Assembly (NCBI GenBank): GCA_019671135.1
Contig: JAHRHY010000006.1
Location: forward strand, 2,046,001 to 2,110,000
DNA from: Linnemannia hyalina
Taxonomy: Eukaryota; Mortierellomycota; Mortierellomycetes; Mortierellales; Mortierellaceae
DNA length: 64,000 bases
Direction: 5' to 3'
Positions 10,786 through 23,560 of this stretch are shown piece by piece. The notes below the pieces were generated by a model, which searched no databases, was not told where the DNA came from, and worked only from the letters and a program-made list of their open reading frames with translations. Position numbers and translations under genes: made by a program. Every line of letters begins with the position of its first letter. Position 1 is the stretch's first letter.

Positions 10786-12136
10786 ATGCGTTGGAATTTG
10801 GCCCTGCTGATGGTCCTCGCCGTCCTGGCCCTCATCCAGACCGTCGCCGCCTGGGAAGAAGGTACTTTTTCCAGGAAGCTCAACACGAACCTCCAGGATT
10901 CACTCCACACTACCAGTCAATCGAATGGCCTGATCAGCAACAAAAAACCGCCCTTCATCTCGCTCAAGCCCAGAGTATTGACATCTTACTCACTCTATTT
11001 GTTGACCGTTGACCGCTTTGATAGGCGATTTCGAGATCTTTGATCTTGTCGACGCCCTCGAGAAGGCCGAGGGTCCTGAAATCAACTTTTACACATATAT
11101 CGGTGTCACCCAGAAGACTCCAAAGCCTGAAATCGAGCGTGCCTTCCGCAGGAAGTCGCGCACCCTCCAGTAAGCGACAGGCTATATCTTTGTCAGCTAG
11201 TCGTTGCAGTTTTCTCAAAACCATTCTGGACATTCACTCACCGCAATATCTACCCTCTTGTTGCAACTGTCCCTCCATGTTAGCCCCGATAAGAACAAGG
11301 GACCTGGAGCACAGGAAAAGTACGCCCGCCTCTCAAGCATTATCTCCATCTTGCGTGATGACGGCAAGCGCGACCGCTACAACTTCTTCCTCAAGAACGG
11401 TGTCCCTCGCTGGCGTGGATCCGCTTACCTCTACAGACGTCACCGCCCCGGCTTCAAGGCCGTGGTCGTCTTCTTGTTCATCCTCGCCTCTGGATTCCAG
11501 TACTTGGCTCGTTATGTCGGTTATGTTCAGGAGCGGAAACGCATGACGGGAATGATTGACCAGTACAAGGAGATGGCTCGTGAGCAGCAGCAAAAGACCC
11601 TTGAGGGACCTATTACTGGACGCCAGCGTCGTTCTGGAACCTTGACACCCGAGGCTGTCATCCCTCTGGAGGAGATCGAGGGTCCCATGTATGCTGTCAA
11701 CCAGTACGGCGAAGAAATCGAATTGACTCTTGACAACGTTCACCCTCCCAAGGTCAAGGATGTGATTATTGCCCGTCTGCCCTTCTGGGCCGTCAAGCTG
11801 GTCCTCTTGCCCTTCCCCAAGTCCATCAAGGACTCTGTCTATGCCATGAGCATCTTTGAGAGCATCCGCCCCGAGGGTGACAAGGCCGAGTCCGACGCCA
11901 ACATGCGCAAGGTCCGCAAGGCAGAGTTGGCCAAGAAGCGTGCCGCCAAGCGTGCTGCTCAGCAGAAGCAGTCGCCCAGCGTCAGCGATGACGAGGAGGT
12001 TGCTTATGGATCCGAGGAGGACGATGAGGCCGCCTTGGCTGCTCGTGCAAAGGAGGAGGAGCTCGCAGCTGCCAGGAGACGTCGTCGCATGAAGGCTCCC
12101 GGCCAGGCCTCTCTCAAGGGTGGACGTCGTGGATAG
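10786..12136 (+). CDS. ER membrane DnaJ protein, ERdj1/Erj5-like
   Basis: Three exons (10786-10861, 11025-11169, 11284-12136) give 357 residues. An N-terminal signal peptide (MRWNLALLMVLAVLAL, cleavage expected near residue 22) leads into a lumenal J domain at about residues 27-110. The HPD motif needed to stimulate Hsp70 ATPase is created by splicing: the His codon is split across intron 2, giving TLHPDKN. A transmembrane segment lies at about 133-150 and a second hydrophobic stretch (ARLPFWAVKLVLLPF) near 240. The cytosolic C-terminus is very rich in Lys/Arg with an acidic patch, as in ERdj1/DNAJC1, whose tail contacts ribosomes. Yeast Erj5 is the closest functional parallel by layout. A role as BiP/Kar2 co-chaperone in ER protein folding is inferred. 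It converges on the Prp28 gene, 159 bp apart. Confidence 0.88.
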
Positions 12137-12295
12137 ATACATATTAAACAATACATATTTGTGTTCTTTTTGTTTCTTTTTTTATTTGCCCGTTCTTGTT
12201 TTGTTCATTCATTCAATGCTAGAAAAGAGAACAAAAACGACCGAATGATTCAACAACGATAGTTACCAGATGGACAAGTTACCAAGTCAACAGGC

Positions 12296-15200
12296 TTAAA
12301 ACTCCTCGTTGCCTCCTCCACCGCGGCGACGACCGCCAACGCCGCCCTTGGTCATGGCAGCCTCGTGATTCCGGAGCTCGGCAGGGACGGTGGCGAGGGT
12401 AGACTTGGTCAACATCTGCTTGAGATCATAGTAGACATCGGTATCGTAGCTCGACAAGAACGTGACAGCAACTCCCGAACGTCCTGCACGACCGGTACGA
12501 CCGATACGATGGGTGTAGTCCTCAATGTTCTTGGCCATGTCAAAGTTGAGGACCAGCGAGACGTTCTGCACATCGATACCACGACCAGCGACATCTGTCG
12601 CCACAAGGACATCGGCCTTGCCGTTCTTGAGCTGCGATAGCGACAACTCACGCTGCTCTTGAGACTTGCCTCCGTGAAGAGTCACCGCACGAAGACCCGC
12701 ACCATTGATCATCTTGGCCAGAGTATCGCATCCCTTCTTCTGGTTCACAAACACGATCACCGGAGGAGCAAACGATCCCTTCAACAAATCCATCATGCGG
12801 CTCCTATTAGTTGTAAGGCAAGAAGAAGAGAGGATTATTTGTTAGTATGAAGTGAGTTGGTCTGCATTCGTATAGAGACAATATGAAACGCATGATGAGA
12901 GTGGCAAAGGACATACCTCTTCTTGTTTTCGTCGGTAATCATCTCGACGCGCTGCTCGACAGTCTCGACGGCCTGACCAGCGGTACCAATAGTAACAACA
13001 GCGGGGCGGCGGAGGTACCTCTTGGCAAGGCGCTCGACGGCGGCGGGCATGGTAGCCGAGAACATGGTTGTTTGGCGGTACTTCCTGTGAGTGTCGTTGT
13101 CGATAGACATCGTCATCTTGCTTGCATCCTCAGCCTCGTCGGTATCGGGCTTCAAGTTCGACAGAGGAAGGGCGTCCAGAATAGAGTTGACGTCTGCCTC
13201 AAAACCCATATCGATCATCCTGTCAGCCTCGTCCATGACAACGTAAGTACACTGGTTCAGAACCAACATGCGCCTATCCAAACAATCCTTGAGACGACCA
13301 GGAGTGGCGATAACAATCTCAGCTCCATTCCTCATGTTAAACGCCTGCTCCTCCATAGCGTGGCCTCCGACAATCGACACACAGTGAAAGTTGAGAGGCA
13401 CGGCAAACTTGAGAGTCTCCTGTTCGATCTGCTGGGCCAACTCACGCGTAGGAGCCAAAATGAGGGCATATGGACCGTCTCCCATGTTCTGCTCATTGAG
13501 TTTGGGAAGTTCCGAGATAAACTGCAGCATAGGGATCAAGAACGACGCAGTCTTACCGGAACCTGTCTCGGCGATACCAATAATATCACGATTCTGAAGA
13601 CCGATAGGGATGGCCTGACGCTGAATAGGCGAGGGTTCCTTGTATCCGACCTTTTCAATGACAGAAAGAATACGAGGGCCGATGATCGATTCCTCCCACT
13701 TGCGGATCGGGTTAGGTATGCTGCCACCTAAAGGTAACTCAAAAGGAAATAATTAGCAGTAGGTAGTAGGCGTGCCAAAATAATAAGGGAACATAGTAAA
13801 CACATTGACAAACAAACGCCCAAATGAACGATAGTTGTACCTTTGCAAGAGATGTTGAAGTCCTCTTTGAAGATACGCCAATCTCTCTCGCGCATTTGAT
13901 CCAATGGCTTCTCGGTCCAGTGGCGATCCGCATAGTTGATCTTGCGTTCCTTTTGCACTGCCATATCTCCGAGTTCACTATTTGATAGAAACATGTAAAA
14001 AGAGCTCACGGTCAGTAACATTCGGCTTGCAATATATGCAGTGTTACATCTAAAAGAAACAATCAAACAGTTTATCTGGACGAGAACATACCCTGCACGG
14101 GCCACCTCGGCGTCCGTTCGGCGGTTGGCTATAAGCTTGTCGTAGAACTTGTCCTTGCTCTTAGTATCCTTGAGATCGATACCTGCAAAACTGCCACGAC
14201 CAAACAATTGGGCGCTGTGTCTGTGAGTATAGAGTGGGTTCAAGTCACGAGAAGTATCGTCATCCGCATTCCAATCAAAGACAAATTTCTTGTCACTGCG
14301 CTTCCGGACCTTTCTCTCCTTGTCATCGATTCCCATGTAGTGTTTCTAATAGCCATAGAGGTTTGACGCAAAAGACGAGGAAAATGAATATTAGTATGCT
14401 TGTTGAATATTCTCTCGCTCCTATATCATTGCAAAAAGAAAACACGATCACAGAGCCGGTAGGGTTAACGTACTTTGACCATTTCGATCTCCTTGTCAGC
14501 AAGAACAACCCCCGAGGGTGAATCCCCGTTGGCTGTGTCCTTGTTTCCGTCCCGTCTGGCCTTTTCCCGTTCGTTCCTGTCACGATCACGACTGTTGATC
14601 CGACTGTCATAGCCATAACGGTTATTATCGTGGACCTCAGCTCTGGCCTTGGCGTCAAACTCTGCTCTTTGCTGACGCTCGAGATCCTGTGCCTGTCGCT
14701 GCGCTTCCACCTCCCTTTGGCGCTTCTGGATCGCCAATTCCGCACGCTGCTCCTTCGTCATGAATTTTGGCTATTGTAAAAGGAAGTAGAAGACGAGACT
14801 CAGTTGATTAGTAATCAAAGCCCAAGTCATCGGTCAGCATTCACAACTAACAACAAATGCATGTCAAAATGTACGTTTAGCTCCCATACCTTCTCAAGTG
14901 CCTGTTTCTCCTGTTCCTTTTGCTTGATGAGTTCCTCGAGCGAGATAGGGACTTTTCTTGCCGGTGTTGCAGAAGGCGAGTCCACATCCATTGGCGTTCC
15001 TCTGTTAGAGTCCGTTCTCGAAGGAGGCGATTGGTCTCTGTCTTTGCCGGAGCCGTTGGTATGGTTGTCTCGGGAAGAGAAGCGGGCGTCGCGGTAAGAG
15101 TCCCGGCCACCATTACGACTGTCACGGCTGTCGGGGGCTCGGCCGTCTCTTCCGTCACGGCCGTCACGACCATCACGGTAATCGCGACCATGTCGACCGG

Positions 15201-15309
15201 AGGAGTAACGATCGCCGCTTTCTCTGGCTCTGCTTCTGTCAGGACTCCTGCTCCTGCTCCTGTCTTTGTATCCGCTGCTGCCTGCGTTTCTCCTGTAGTT
15301 GCCTGACAT
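12296..15309 (-). CDS. PRP28: Spliceosomal DEAD-box RNA helicase Prp28/DDX23
   Basis: Six exons (15309-14890, 14770-14474, 14345-14092, 13977-13841, 13727-12917, 12800-12296) give 807 residues; human DDX23 has 820. The enzyme displaces U1 snRNP from the 5' splice site to let U6 in. The first about 140 residues are an RS/RD-rich domain with repeated DGR triplets, as in DDX23 but not yeast Prp28. A charged coiled coil follows, then conserved blocks [15 protein letters not shown] and [14 protein letters not shown] that are diagnostic of Prp28. The helicase core has all motifs: AETGSGKT (I), PTRELAQQ (Ia), TPGRL (Ib), [11 protein letters not shown] (II), SATMP (III), [12 protein letters not shown] (V) and [10 protein letters not shown] (VI). 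The C-terminus is a Gly/Arg-rich tail. Intron phases all agree. Confidence 0.95.
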
Positions 15310-15663
15310 TCTTGACTTGTATGAGTAAGTGTGTTGACGAGAGCGAATGAGGTAGGTGTTGTTCTTGGAAGGCGATGCGATTAAGAGGTTGGTTGTTGAG
15401 TCTGAGAGAGTGGGTGAGTGAGCACAGTCAAGAAATTAGCTGCGATCGCCTTTTTATCCATTTTGGCCAAGCCACATTTTTTCCTGACCCTCTTTTTCTC
15501 TTTATCTACAACTGCAGCGCCCTCTCCTTCTCTCTACACCTTTCCACATCACTCACGTCTCCCTCTCTAATCACTCACCACGCTACACAAGGACACGGAC
15601 ACAGACACCAAAAACAATAAGCAACAAACAACAAGGAACTCGCACACAACCTACCAGGACACA
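15310..15663. promoter_or_regulatory. Bidirectional promoter between PRP28 and YSH1
   Basis: 354 bp separating the divergent ATGs of a splicing helicase and the mRNA 3'-end endonuclease. The YSH1 side is pyrimidine-rich, then CA/A-rich immediately before the ATG. No TATA box stands out. Co-regulation is inference. Confidence 0.5.
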
Positions 15664-18600
15664 ATGTCATACAAAAGGAAAGCCGAACTGCCCGTCGGAG
15701 ACATCAATGATCTCATGGAAGTAACTCCCTTGGGTGCAGGAAGCGAAGTCGGACGCTCATGCCACGTCCTCAAGTACAAGGGCAAGACCGTCTTGGTACA
15801 CACACTTTTCTCATACATATGGCGTCTTTCCCCTCTTATTCGAATAAAAATGAAGAAAGTATCTACCCCAATACCATCGACCTTGTTTGTTCACCAGTCT
15901 CTTTTGTTTCTTTTTTTCCTGAACTTTTCTATATGTTTGTCTGTCCCCTGCCTCAACGGATTGTGTTTATTATACTCCTCCTGTGCAACGAACATGACAG
16001 TTGGACTGCGGCATTCATCCCGGCCAGAGCGGTATATCTGGACTCCCCTTCTTTGATGAAGTCGACCCGGCCACCATCGACGTCCTCTTGATCACACAGT
16101 AAGTCACTCTTTTCTTCTAGCGTCAGTTCATGGTATTATAACTTCCTAATTAACAGTGCGTGGTCTCATTTCTTTCATATAGTTTCCACTTGGACCACGC
16201 AGCAGGATTGCCTTACTTCACCGAAAGGGTACCAACGTTGTACTGTTGTTGTTGATACCCATGGAGGTGAAACGTATAAATGCGGACCGACCTAATTAAC
16301 AGAAAATGTTATTAACTTTTGTCTTCCGTAGACCTCGTTCAAGGGACGCGTGTTCATGACCCATCCTACCAAGGCTATCTTCAAGTGGCTCCTCTCAGAT
16401 TATGTCAAAGTCAGGTAAGCAACAGACTTGGAAGGAGTCGATCGTTGACTTTGACAAAACAAAGCATGCAGACGACTGATCCATTCTCTTAATTACACAC
16501 CTTCAAAATTTGTTAGTAACGTGGGGGCGAACGATATGCTGTACGACGAGACACAGTTGGCGGCATGTTATGACAAGATCGAGACGGTCGATTACCATCA
16601 AGAGATGAACGTTGACGGAATCAAATTTACGGGATACAACGCAGGACACGTCCTGGGCGCAGCCATGTTCTTGATCGAGATCGCCGGTATCAAGGTACTC
16701 CACTCGCTTTTTTTCTCGAAGCACATATCTGCTTTCAGTCGATATTTGACTTGTCGTACTAACCACCGGTTTGCCTGCATATTATAGATCTTGTATACAG
16801 GAGACTACTCGCGTGAGGAGGATCGCCATTTGATGGCCGCGGAAAAGCCCACAAACGTGCAGACAGACGTCCTGATCTGCGAATCGACCTACGGAGTCCA
16901 GAGTCACGAACCCCGTATCGACCGCGAACGCCGCTTCACAAGCACAGTCCACGACATTGTTCAGCGCGGAGGCCGCTGTCTCCTCCCCGTCTTTGCTCTG
17001 GGTCAGGCTCAGGAACTGTTGCTGATGTTGGACGAATATTGGGCAGCCCACCCAGAACTGGAATCGATCCCTGTCTACTATGCCTCTTCGCTTGCCAAGA
17101 AGTGCATGACGGTCTATCAGACCTACATCAACATGATGAACTCCAAGATCCGCAAGCAGTTTGCGGTCTCGAACCCCTTTGTCTTCAAGCACATCTCGCA
17201 TCTCAAGAACATGGATATGTTTGATGACACGGGGCCATGTGTCATGATGGCCTCGCCTGGTATGCTGCAGAACGGACTGTCGAGAGAGTTGTTTGAGCGT
17301 TGGTGCACGGACAAGAAGAATGGGCTGTTGATTACGGGATACTGCGTCGAGAACACGCTCGCCAAGGATGTGATGAACGAGCCTGACGAGATTCAGACTA
17401 TGAACGGGACCAGGCTCAAGTTGAGGATGTCGGTCGATTACATCTCCTTCTCGGCCCATGTTGACTATACCCAGAACAGTGCCTTCATCGACGAAGTCAA
17501 AGCACCCTACCTTGTAAGCTGCTTCTTATGTTTCTGTAACTATGTTGGCAGCCACTTGTTGTGAAAATCATGACATTTACTAATTTTCCCGCACCTTTTT
17601 TATTTATGCTTGACAGATCCTGGTGCACGGAGAGACGAATGCCATGGGACGATTAAAGAGCGCGTTAATGAGCAAGTACTCGGAGCGAGATGAAGACATC
17701 CACATCTTTACACCCAAGAACACCGAGACTGTCAAACTCTATTTCCGCGGAGAGAAGCTCGCCAGAGTAAGCTTGCACACCTGTTCTTTTTTTCTTTTTT
17801 TCGCCACCACGTTTGGGTATCGACGTGTAAATTGTAAATTATTACTGCCACTTCCTATGCTGAGGCTGAACCATTTTTGACGATTTTTATTCTTTATCCT
17901 GTAGACAATTGGACAAATGGCAGCGACGTTCCCGGAGAAGGACAAGTTGGTCTCGGGAGTGCTGGTGGTCAAGGATTTCCAGTATACCATTATGGATACA
18001 TCGGATCTGGAAGAGTTTGTGGGTCTTCAGACCACATCTGTGGTTCAGCGTCAGATCGTCCCCTACCATGCCTCATTTGGGTTGCTCAAGTACCATCTCC
18101 GCCAGATGTTTGGCAAGATTCAGGAATTGGAGCGTGATATCAACAAGAAAGAGACCGTCAGAGTAAGTGGCGAGTTCTTTTATTTCAGGAAGCATGGTGG
18201 TGTATCCGATCATTGTCTGTGGCGCCTTGTAACTAACGGTTATTTTATGTCCTCGAAATGATGCGTGAATTAGATCTTTGAGACGGTGGATGTGAAGGAA
18301 TACAACGTGAACCATGTCTTGCTGGAATGGACCGGAAATTCTGTCAACGACATGGTCGCAGATTCAGTCCTGGCTGTCATCCTCAATATCGAGTCCAGCC
18401 CTGCCTCCGTCAAACTTACCAAATCCGACCACACTCATTCACACTCCCACGGCCACGCTCATCCCCACGTCAAGACCGAAGGTTCCTCCTCTGCATCTAC
18501 ATCAAAGGAGGGAGAGGGAGAGCTGTTGGTGGAGCGCCACCCATCAGACGAATTCGAGGACCTGGTCATGTTTTTTGCATCTCAGTTTGGACCTGAGAAT

Positions 18601-18759
18601 GTGACGCAGAATGAGAAGACGAGCACGGTTGTTGTGAGCTTGGATGGCATGCAGGCAAAGATCGATTGTAAAGATTTTACGGTGGAGTGTGAGGCGGATG
18701 CCTTGAGACATCGGGCGCAGAATGTCCTTGAGCGCGCTGTGAGGACTTGCATGCAGTAA
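15664..18759 (+). CDS. YSH1: CPSF73/Ysh1, mRNA 3'-end processing endonuclease
   Basis: Nine exons: 15664-15795, 16001-16098, 16183-16228, 16332-16414, 16517-16694, 16788-17513, 17617-17766, 17905-18162 and 18274-18759. They give 718 residues against 684 in human CPSF73. This metallo-beta-lactamase/beta-CASP nuclease cuts pre-mRNA at the poly(A) site. The zinc motif HFHLDH (about residue 75) is assembled across intron 2. [10 protein letters not shown], the beta-CASP segment with [38 protein letters not shown] and SFSAHVDY, and the later histidine in ILVHGE are all present. The C-terminal CPSF73-100 domain follows from about residue 470. An insertion in it is His-rich ([12 protein letters not shown]), which is not typical of the family and could bind metal or be neutral low-complexity sequence. 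Confidence 0.96.
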
Positions 18760-20069
18760 GAAGATTGGGAGAGGAGAGGGTTTGTAGGGCAAGGTCAAGG
18801 AGGGAGATAGGGAGGTTGGTGGCGTGTCAAAGTCGTGTAGCTGATATATTCATATAAAATTAAACCATTGAGAAAACAACATCCACTCCTACTGTCTGCG
18901 AGATGAAGGAGAAAAACGAACAGAAAAAGTCCTCTCCTTTTGCCCCTCATTGCCAGTCTCCCAGCTGATCACAGAGCTTCTATCACTCCACGCTTTTTTG
19001 CCTTCGCCGCTTCTTTGTCTTGGATCTAATCAGATACAAGGCAAGAAAGTCTCTGTGAGTACAACTATTAGAAAAGTAACAGACATGACGACGGAGCAGA
19101 AATGCGTTCAAGTGAACCGAAGTCAACTCACAAAAACGAGGCGCGATGACTAGGAAGATAGTTGAGGCAAGTGCCCGGTTTGTTAGGACGCGTGGAAATA
19201 ATCGCCTAATTCATGTTCTTTTGGTCTACTTTCAGCCTTGTTGCTCTTCGAGTGTGAACACTTCAATTGGTGGCACTCGTGGTTGTGAGCGTGTTGACGC
19301 TATAATGTTGTTGTACTGAGCCGTGCGCGATAGGACCTGGGGATGAATCTCCAAGGAGAATAACGCTGGATGATCGTTCATTTGCACAATCAAAATTTAT
19401 TGCTCTCAAACGTTGCCTGAAGGCTGTAGTTTTTTTTTTTTTCTTTTTTCGCGGTCTCAAAGATTCAATACGCTCATCGTGCAGAAGGTATATTGCATTG
19501 TTTTTTTTCCTTTGCTCTCAACGCAAGTGTCCAAGAACGAGGTGAACCAGGGAAATGTGTACTACAGTACGATAGACGTAAAAAAATAAATAAACATGAA
19601 GCTAACTAGACAGACATGCGCGCACAAACGAGTACCACCAATTCCTTCATGCGTGGGCTGTTGTGTATTGCTAATGGTGGTGCGGCATTTTCTTTTGTGA
19701 GCAGCAGGCACTGCCACTCTTTCCTCCGATCTCTTGCCTCAAATAAAGTAGTTTTCACCACATGCCATTAAACTCCTCCTCGCCTCCCTCTCGCGATCTT
19801 TCTCTATGCATTTATACCGGGCATTGTATCCAATGCATGTACGTATTGCCAGAAATTGTATGCGAACGGCTCAATTTCTTGGCATCCGGTACATTTGATT
19901 CCACGATTGCGTAGATTCTGCTGGGGCAAAACAAGCATAAAATCTCCATCCCCAGACTCTTTTTTTCCATCATCGACAACCAAGTCCTTCTCTTACATTT
20001 TCTCTTCTCTCCCTTCGTCTGTCACCTACCCTTCATCCTTCTTACCACACATCCTAATATCCACTTACA
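18760..20069. other. Intergenic, no gene recognised
   Basis: Contains the YSH1 3' UTR, a T run near 19430-19448 and, from about 19930, a pyrimidine-rich leader for the secreted-protein gene. No conserved frame was seen. Confidence 0.45.
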
Positions 20070-21245
20070 ATGAAGGTCGCAACCATCCTCACCATTTTGG
20101 TCGCCGCTGCTCTGACAGGCCCTATCCATGCAGGCCCACCAGCAACCCCACTGAGTACCTCCTCAGGCGTCGAATCCCACACTTTCACCCTCCCAGACGA
20201 GGACGCCGCATTTTTCGAGTCGAGGGTGGTCAAGTTCAACCAGACGGAGGCTGCTGCTATGGCTGCCCAGTATGATGAAGTCGTCAATGGCGTCAATCCT
20301 CTTCGCCGATCCAACGGCGTGCAAGTAGCCGCCGTTTCGAAGGACGTCGTCCCCTTCTGTGTCGGCTATGCAAAGAACCCAGTGCGAGTCCGCGTTTTCA
20401 GAAACAAGATGAGCTGCGACGGCAACGGCTTTTCCACCCTGTACATCTTCACCGCTTACATCAAGAAGGACGCCTACCTCTCTCCTCAGCCTATGTGCAC
20501 TGGAATCAGCAAGGACGGCAAGCGCAGTATGTTCTTTTCCGGCAAGACAACTTGTGCTGGAGGCGAGTGGAATCAGGACTTTGCCTTCTTCGAGTCCGCC
20601 AAGATTAATACTCGAGTTGAGATGTTCCAAGCAGCGAACCCACATAGGATGATGCTCTACCCTGGTTATGACGGCGGGGCACACGGATGGCAGAAGGCGT
20701 ACGACCTCAAGTACTTCAGCTTCTACCGACGATCAACTGACAGCGAGATGCATACCTTCAAGGGCGATTATATCGGACATCTCCAGGTGCACAAGAAGAT
20801 CAAGAAGATCTCCGCTCCAGCGGATGTCGCCACGAAGCGATGTGCCACGCTACTGATTGCCGCCACGATCCACCGTCTGATTCCAAACAGTAACGGGTAC
20901 AACCATCCCGGCAAGGACCTTCCTGGCTACTCTGCCGACGCGTTCGATGCCAAGTGCACCAACCTTGTCCTGTCCTCGTCCATTGGTGTCAAGCGCGTCT
21001 TTGTTGGTGGCTTTGGGTCGATCGAGGTCAACATTGGCAAGAACACCTATGCCGCCATTTCTTTGAAGGCTGGGGATGTTTTTCATGTTGAGCTGACTCG
21101 CCTTGCTCTCCACGAGAGTATGCGATCGGGTCAACCCGTCATGGTGTCGCAGAGCACTCAAAACCAGGACCAGTCTTGCATTGCTTACATCCAAGGCAAC
21201 GCCTACACCATCGGCGACAAGGCCATCTGGACTGCACCCATCTAA
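20070..21245 (+). CDS. Secreted protein of unknown family (founder of a local three-member family)
   Basis: Single-exon gene of 391 residues beginning with a clear signal peptide (MKVATILTILVAAALTGPIHAG, cut near residue 21). I do not recognise the fold. The mature protein has several cysteines, including MSCDGNG, QPMCTG, KTTCAGG, KRCATL and DAKCTN, which suggest disulphides, and one likely N-glycosylation site (NQT). Aromatic and Lys-rich stretches lie in the centre (YDLKYFSFYRRS). There is no transmembrane segment or GPI-like tail. The C-terminal half (from about residue 210) has two decayed relatives downstream at 23.6-24.2 and 24.7-25.4 kb, which indicates local duplication. Long antisense frames overlap it and are treated as shadows. 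Extracellular action is inferred from the signal peptide only. Confidence 0.8.
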   Translation: MKVATILTILVAAALTGPIHAGPPATPLSTSSGVESHTFTLPDEDAAFFESRVVKFNQTEAAAMAAQYDEVVNGVNPLRRSNGVQVAAVSKDVVPFCVGYAKNPVRVRVFRNKMSCDGNGFSTLYIFTAYIKKDAYLSPQPMCTGISKDGKRSMFFSGKTTCAGGEWNQDFAFFESAKINTRVEMFQAANPHRMMLYPGYDGGAHGWQKAYDLKYFSFYRRSTDSEMHTFKGDYIGHLQVHKKIKKISAPADVATKRCATLLIAATIHRLIPNSNGYNHPGKDLPGYSADAFDAKCTNLVLSSSIGVKRVFVGGFGSIEVNIGKNTYAAISLKAGDVFHVELTRLALHESMRSGQPVMVSQSTQNQDQSCIAYIQGNAYTIGDKAIWTAPI

Positions 21246-23560
21246 ACGTGTCACTCGTCCACCCTTACTCATCCCTCCCCCTTATTTTCTAGACTTGGAA
21301 CCAAAGTTTTCACTATGGTCTTCACCTTCACTTTTTTTCATCCTTACATGTTTGCCACCATCGTTATTATAATTAAACTTACGGACTTGTGCACATATTT
21401 GTTCCAGCCCATCCTACCTTCTCTACTATAATTTGAATGGGATCCTGTTCCTCTGATGTGCACAGAAGTATAGATGATGGATGGGCACCGTCTTAATTTG
21501 CTGGGGAAAAAGAAAAGAGGGTTGCTACAGATGCAATGGAGTGAAAGATTGCATTGTGGGCGGAATACATATGGTGGCTACAATTGAAGGACAAACCAAT
21601 CACCAACCAAAACGAAGGAGGTTCTAACTGAGAGATGGAGAAATGAAGAACAAGAACAACGAGCCACGAAAGAAACGAATTACTGTTTACAGAGTGCCTG
21701 GGTCGTTCATATAGTACTTTTCGTCGCGTTCACATAGGGTTATTTTACGCGATTGATAGACAGGGCAGGACGCGTTCGTGATCCCTTAGACGCGAACATC
21801 GTGAGAAAAAAGCATTTTTATCAACGATCGATAATGAATGATATGAGGGCAAAGCATTGTCGCCCCCCAGGAAGGAGAGGTATAGATACCCCCCTCTCCT
21901 CCTCCACCTTCTTTCGTTTTTTCTTTCTTTCTTTTCACACGTTCTTTCTACTTTCTTTCCGTTTCTTTCTTTCTTTCATTCATTCATTCTTTCCATCCTT
22001 TTCCACTATTTGCTCCTTACTATGCCACACACATACTTTTCTTTCTATCTTACTCTCCCCGGTCCTCTTACCCTGACGCACTTCGACCTCTGTGCGACTC
22101 AAGGACATCCACTCCCACCCACACATCCTATACTCGAGTCGTCATGGGAAGAGGCTTCTTCACCAACGCCCACTCGCCCACCCGCCCTCAAATATGACCA
22201 ACCTGCCCACCCACCATTTGTAGCGAGTTCGGAGTAAAGAAGAGGGACAAGAAGTGAGTAGACGAGCACCAACGAGGGATGGCATGAGGAACGAACACCA
22301 GAGAACACTTCTTTCAATAAAGAAAAGGTAGCTGTGTGAGAAACTGACTATGTTTTGGTATTTGTTATGTGATGATAGCTTCTAGTACAAATGGATACTT
22401 TGTTTGTCCTTGCGCAGCCCGACTATGATGTGGTTCATTTTTGACTACCTTGTCCCTTGCCTGAGACGACCTTCATTTTCTTGCTTACAACTCATCGACG
22501 GTTCCATCGTCTCAAGCTGTTGATCATCAATTTTGGAAATAGCAGTCCGCACGCGCAGATAGAAAAAGACGCGTCCAACTCACGCATTCGCCCTTCCTTT
22601 CTTCACTTACAAACAAGTCCATAGAGCTATTACATATGGCTCTTTCAAACTCATCAAGAAAAAAAAAGGTGACGTTAGCTTCAGCAAACGCCACGAGCGG
22701 GAGTTATCCCTTTATCCTATGTTCCCGCGCCCTTTTCTTGATGTATGCGTAACATGTCAAGAACAGATTCTTAAGGCAACTATGGCAGCCCAAACAAACT
22801 GACTCTCTTATTCCTTACTTTTATCGGGTTGTCGTCATTGGATGAGAGGGGTATTGCGTTCATGACAGAGCTGAAAATAAGGGATGGAGATACCGAACAA
22901 AATTACTCTCATTGTTTGTGTGTGTGTGTGTCTGCTCATATTTCGTGATATATCCTTCGCCATCTAGTTTGCTCTTATGGTCATTTCAACCAAACGCATT
23001 GTTACTGCGAATAGTCTCTTCCTACTCTTATAGTCTGTACCCCTGAAATGCTTCATGTACCAAAACAAAACAAAGTGAAGGATGACCACTACAACTGCCT
23101 TTGGCGCTCCAGTCAGAGGCGCAAAAATGTGAGAGGGAGGACATGGTTCGTTTTTACTATGTGTCAAACCATGGTGAGAACAATAACGAGAACAACAAAA
23201 GAGAAAAAAATAGGGGTAACAGATCCTTTTCAATCTATTTCTAGCAATGGCATCGATCCGTAACAACAATAACAATAAATGGCATTTTAATACTGTGAAC
23301 TTTCTTTGTCTTGACCGTATGGGCTGCCAGTCTAGCGTTCATAAAAGGAGTTCGTCGCCCTCTCGCCAAAGAGTTTCTACAGTTGACTTGAGCTGTACTC
23401 TGCTCCCCACTTTTCTTTTCATTGTACACCTCTTGCAACACACACCTCCTCCATCTGCATTCGCCTACCAGCAACTCCGAATCTCTGTCTCCTTCTCGTC
23501 CTCATTCCTTCAATTCCTCTACCCTGACTCTTCAATACTTCATCTGTTTCAGCCCGATAT
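21246..23560. other. Long intergenic stretch, no gene recognised
   Basis: 2.3 kb without convincing coding signal. It includes a strongly pyrimidine-rich region with CTTT/CATT repeats (about 21890-22020), a (TG)n run near 22916-22931 and, from about 23400, the pyrimidine-rich leader of the next pseudogene. Confidence 0.45.

Noticed and set aside
11333..12151. 272-codon minus-strand frame
   Set aside because: Antisense to the ER J-protein exon 3, whose family features are clear on the plus strand.
12883..13731. 282-codon plus-strand frame
   Set aside because: Antisense to the helicase core of PRP28, which has all DEAD-box motifs on the minus strand.
16782..17459. 225-codon minus-strand frame
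   Set aside because: Antisense to the beta-CASP region of CPSF73.
20163..21272. Minus-strand frames over the secreted-protein gene
   Set aside because: No start context or homology; the plus strand has a signal peptide and two paralogues.
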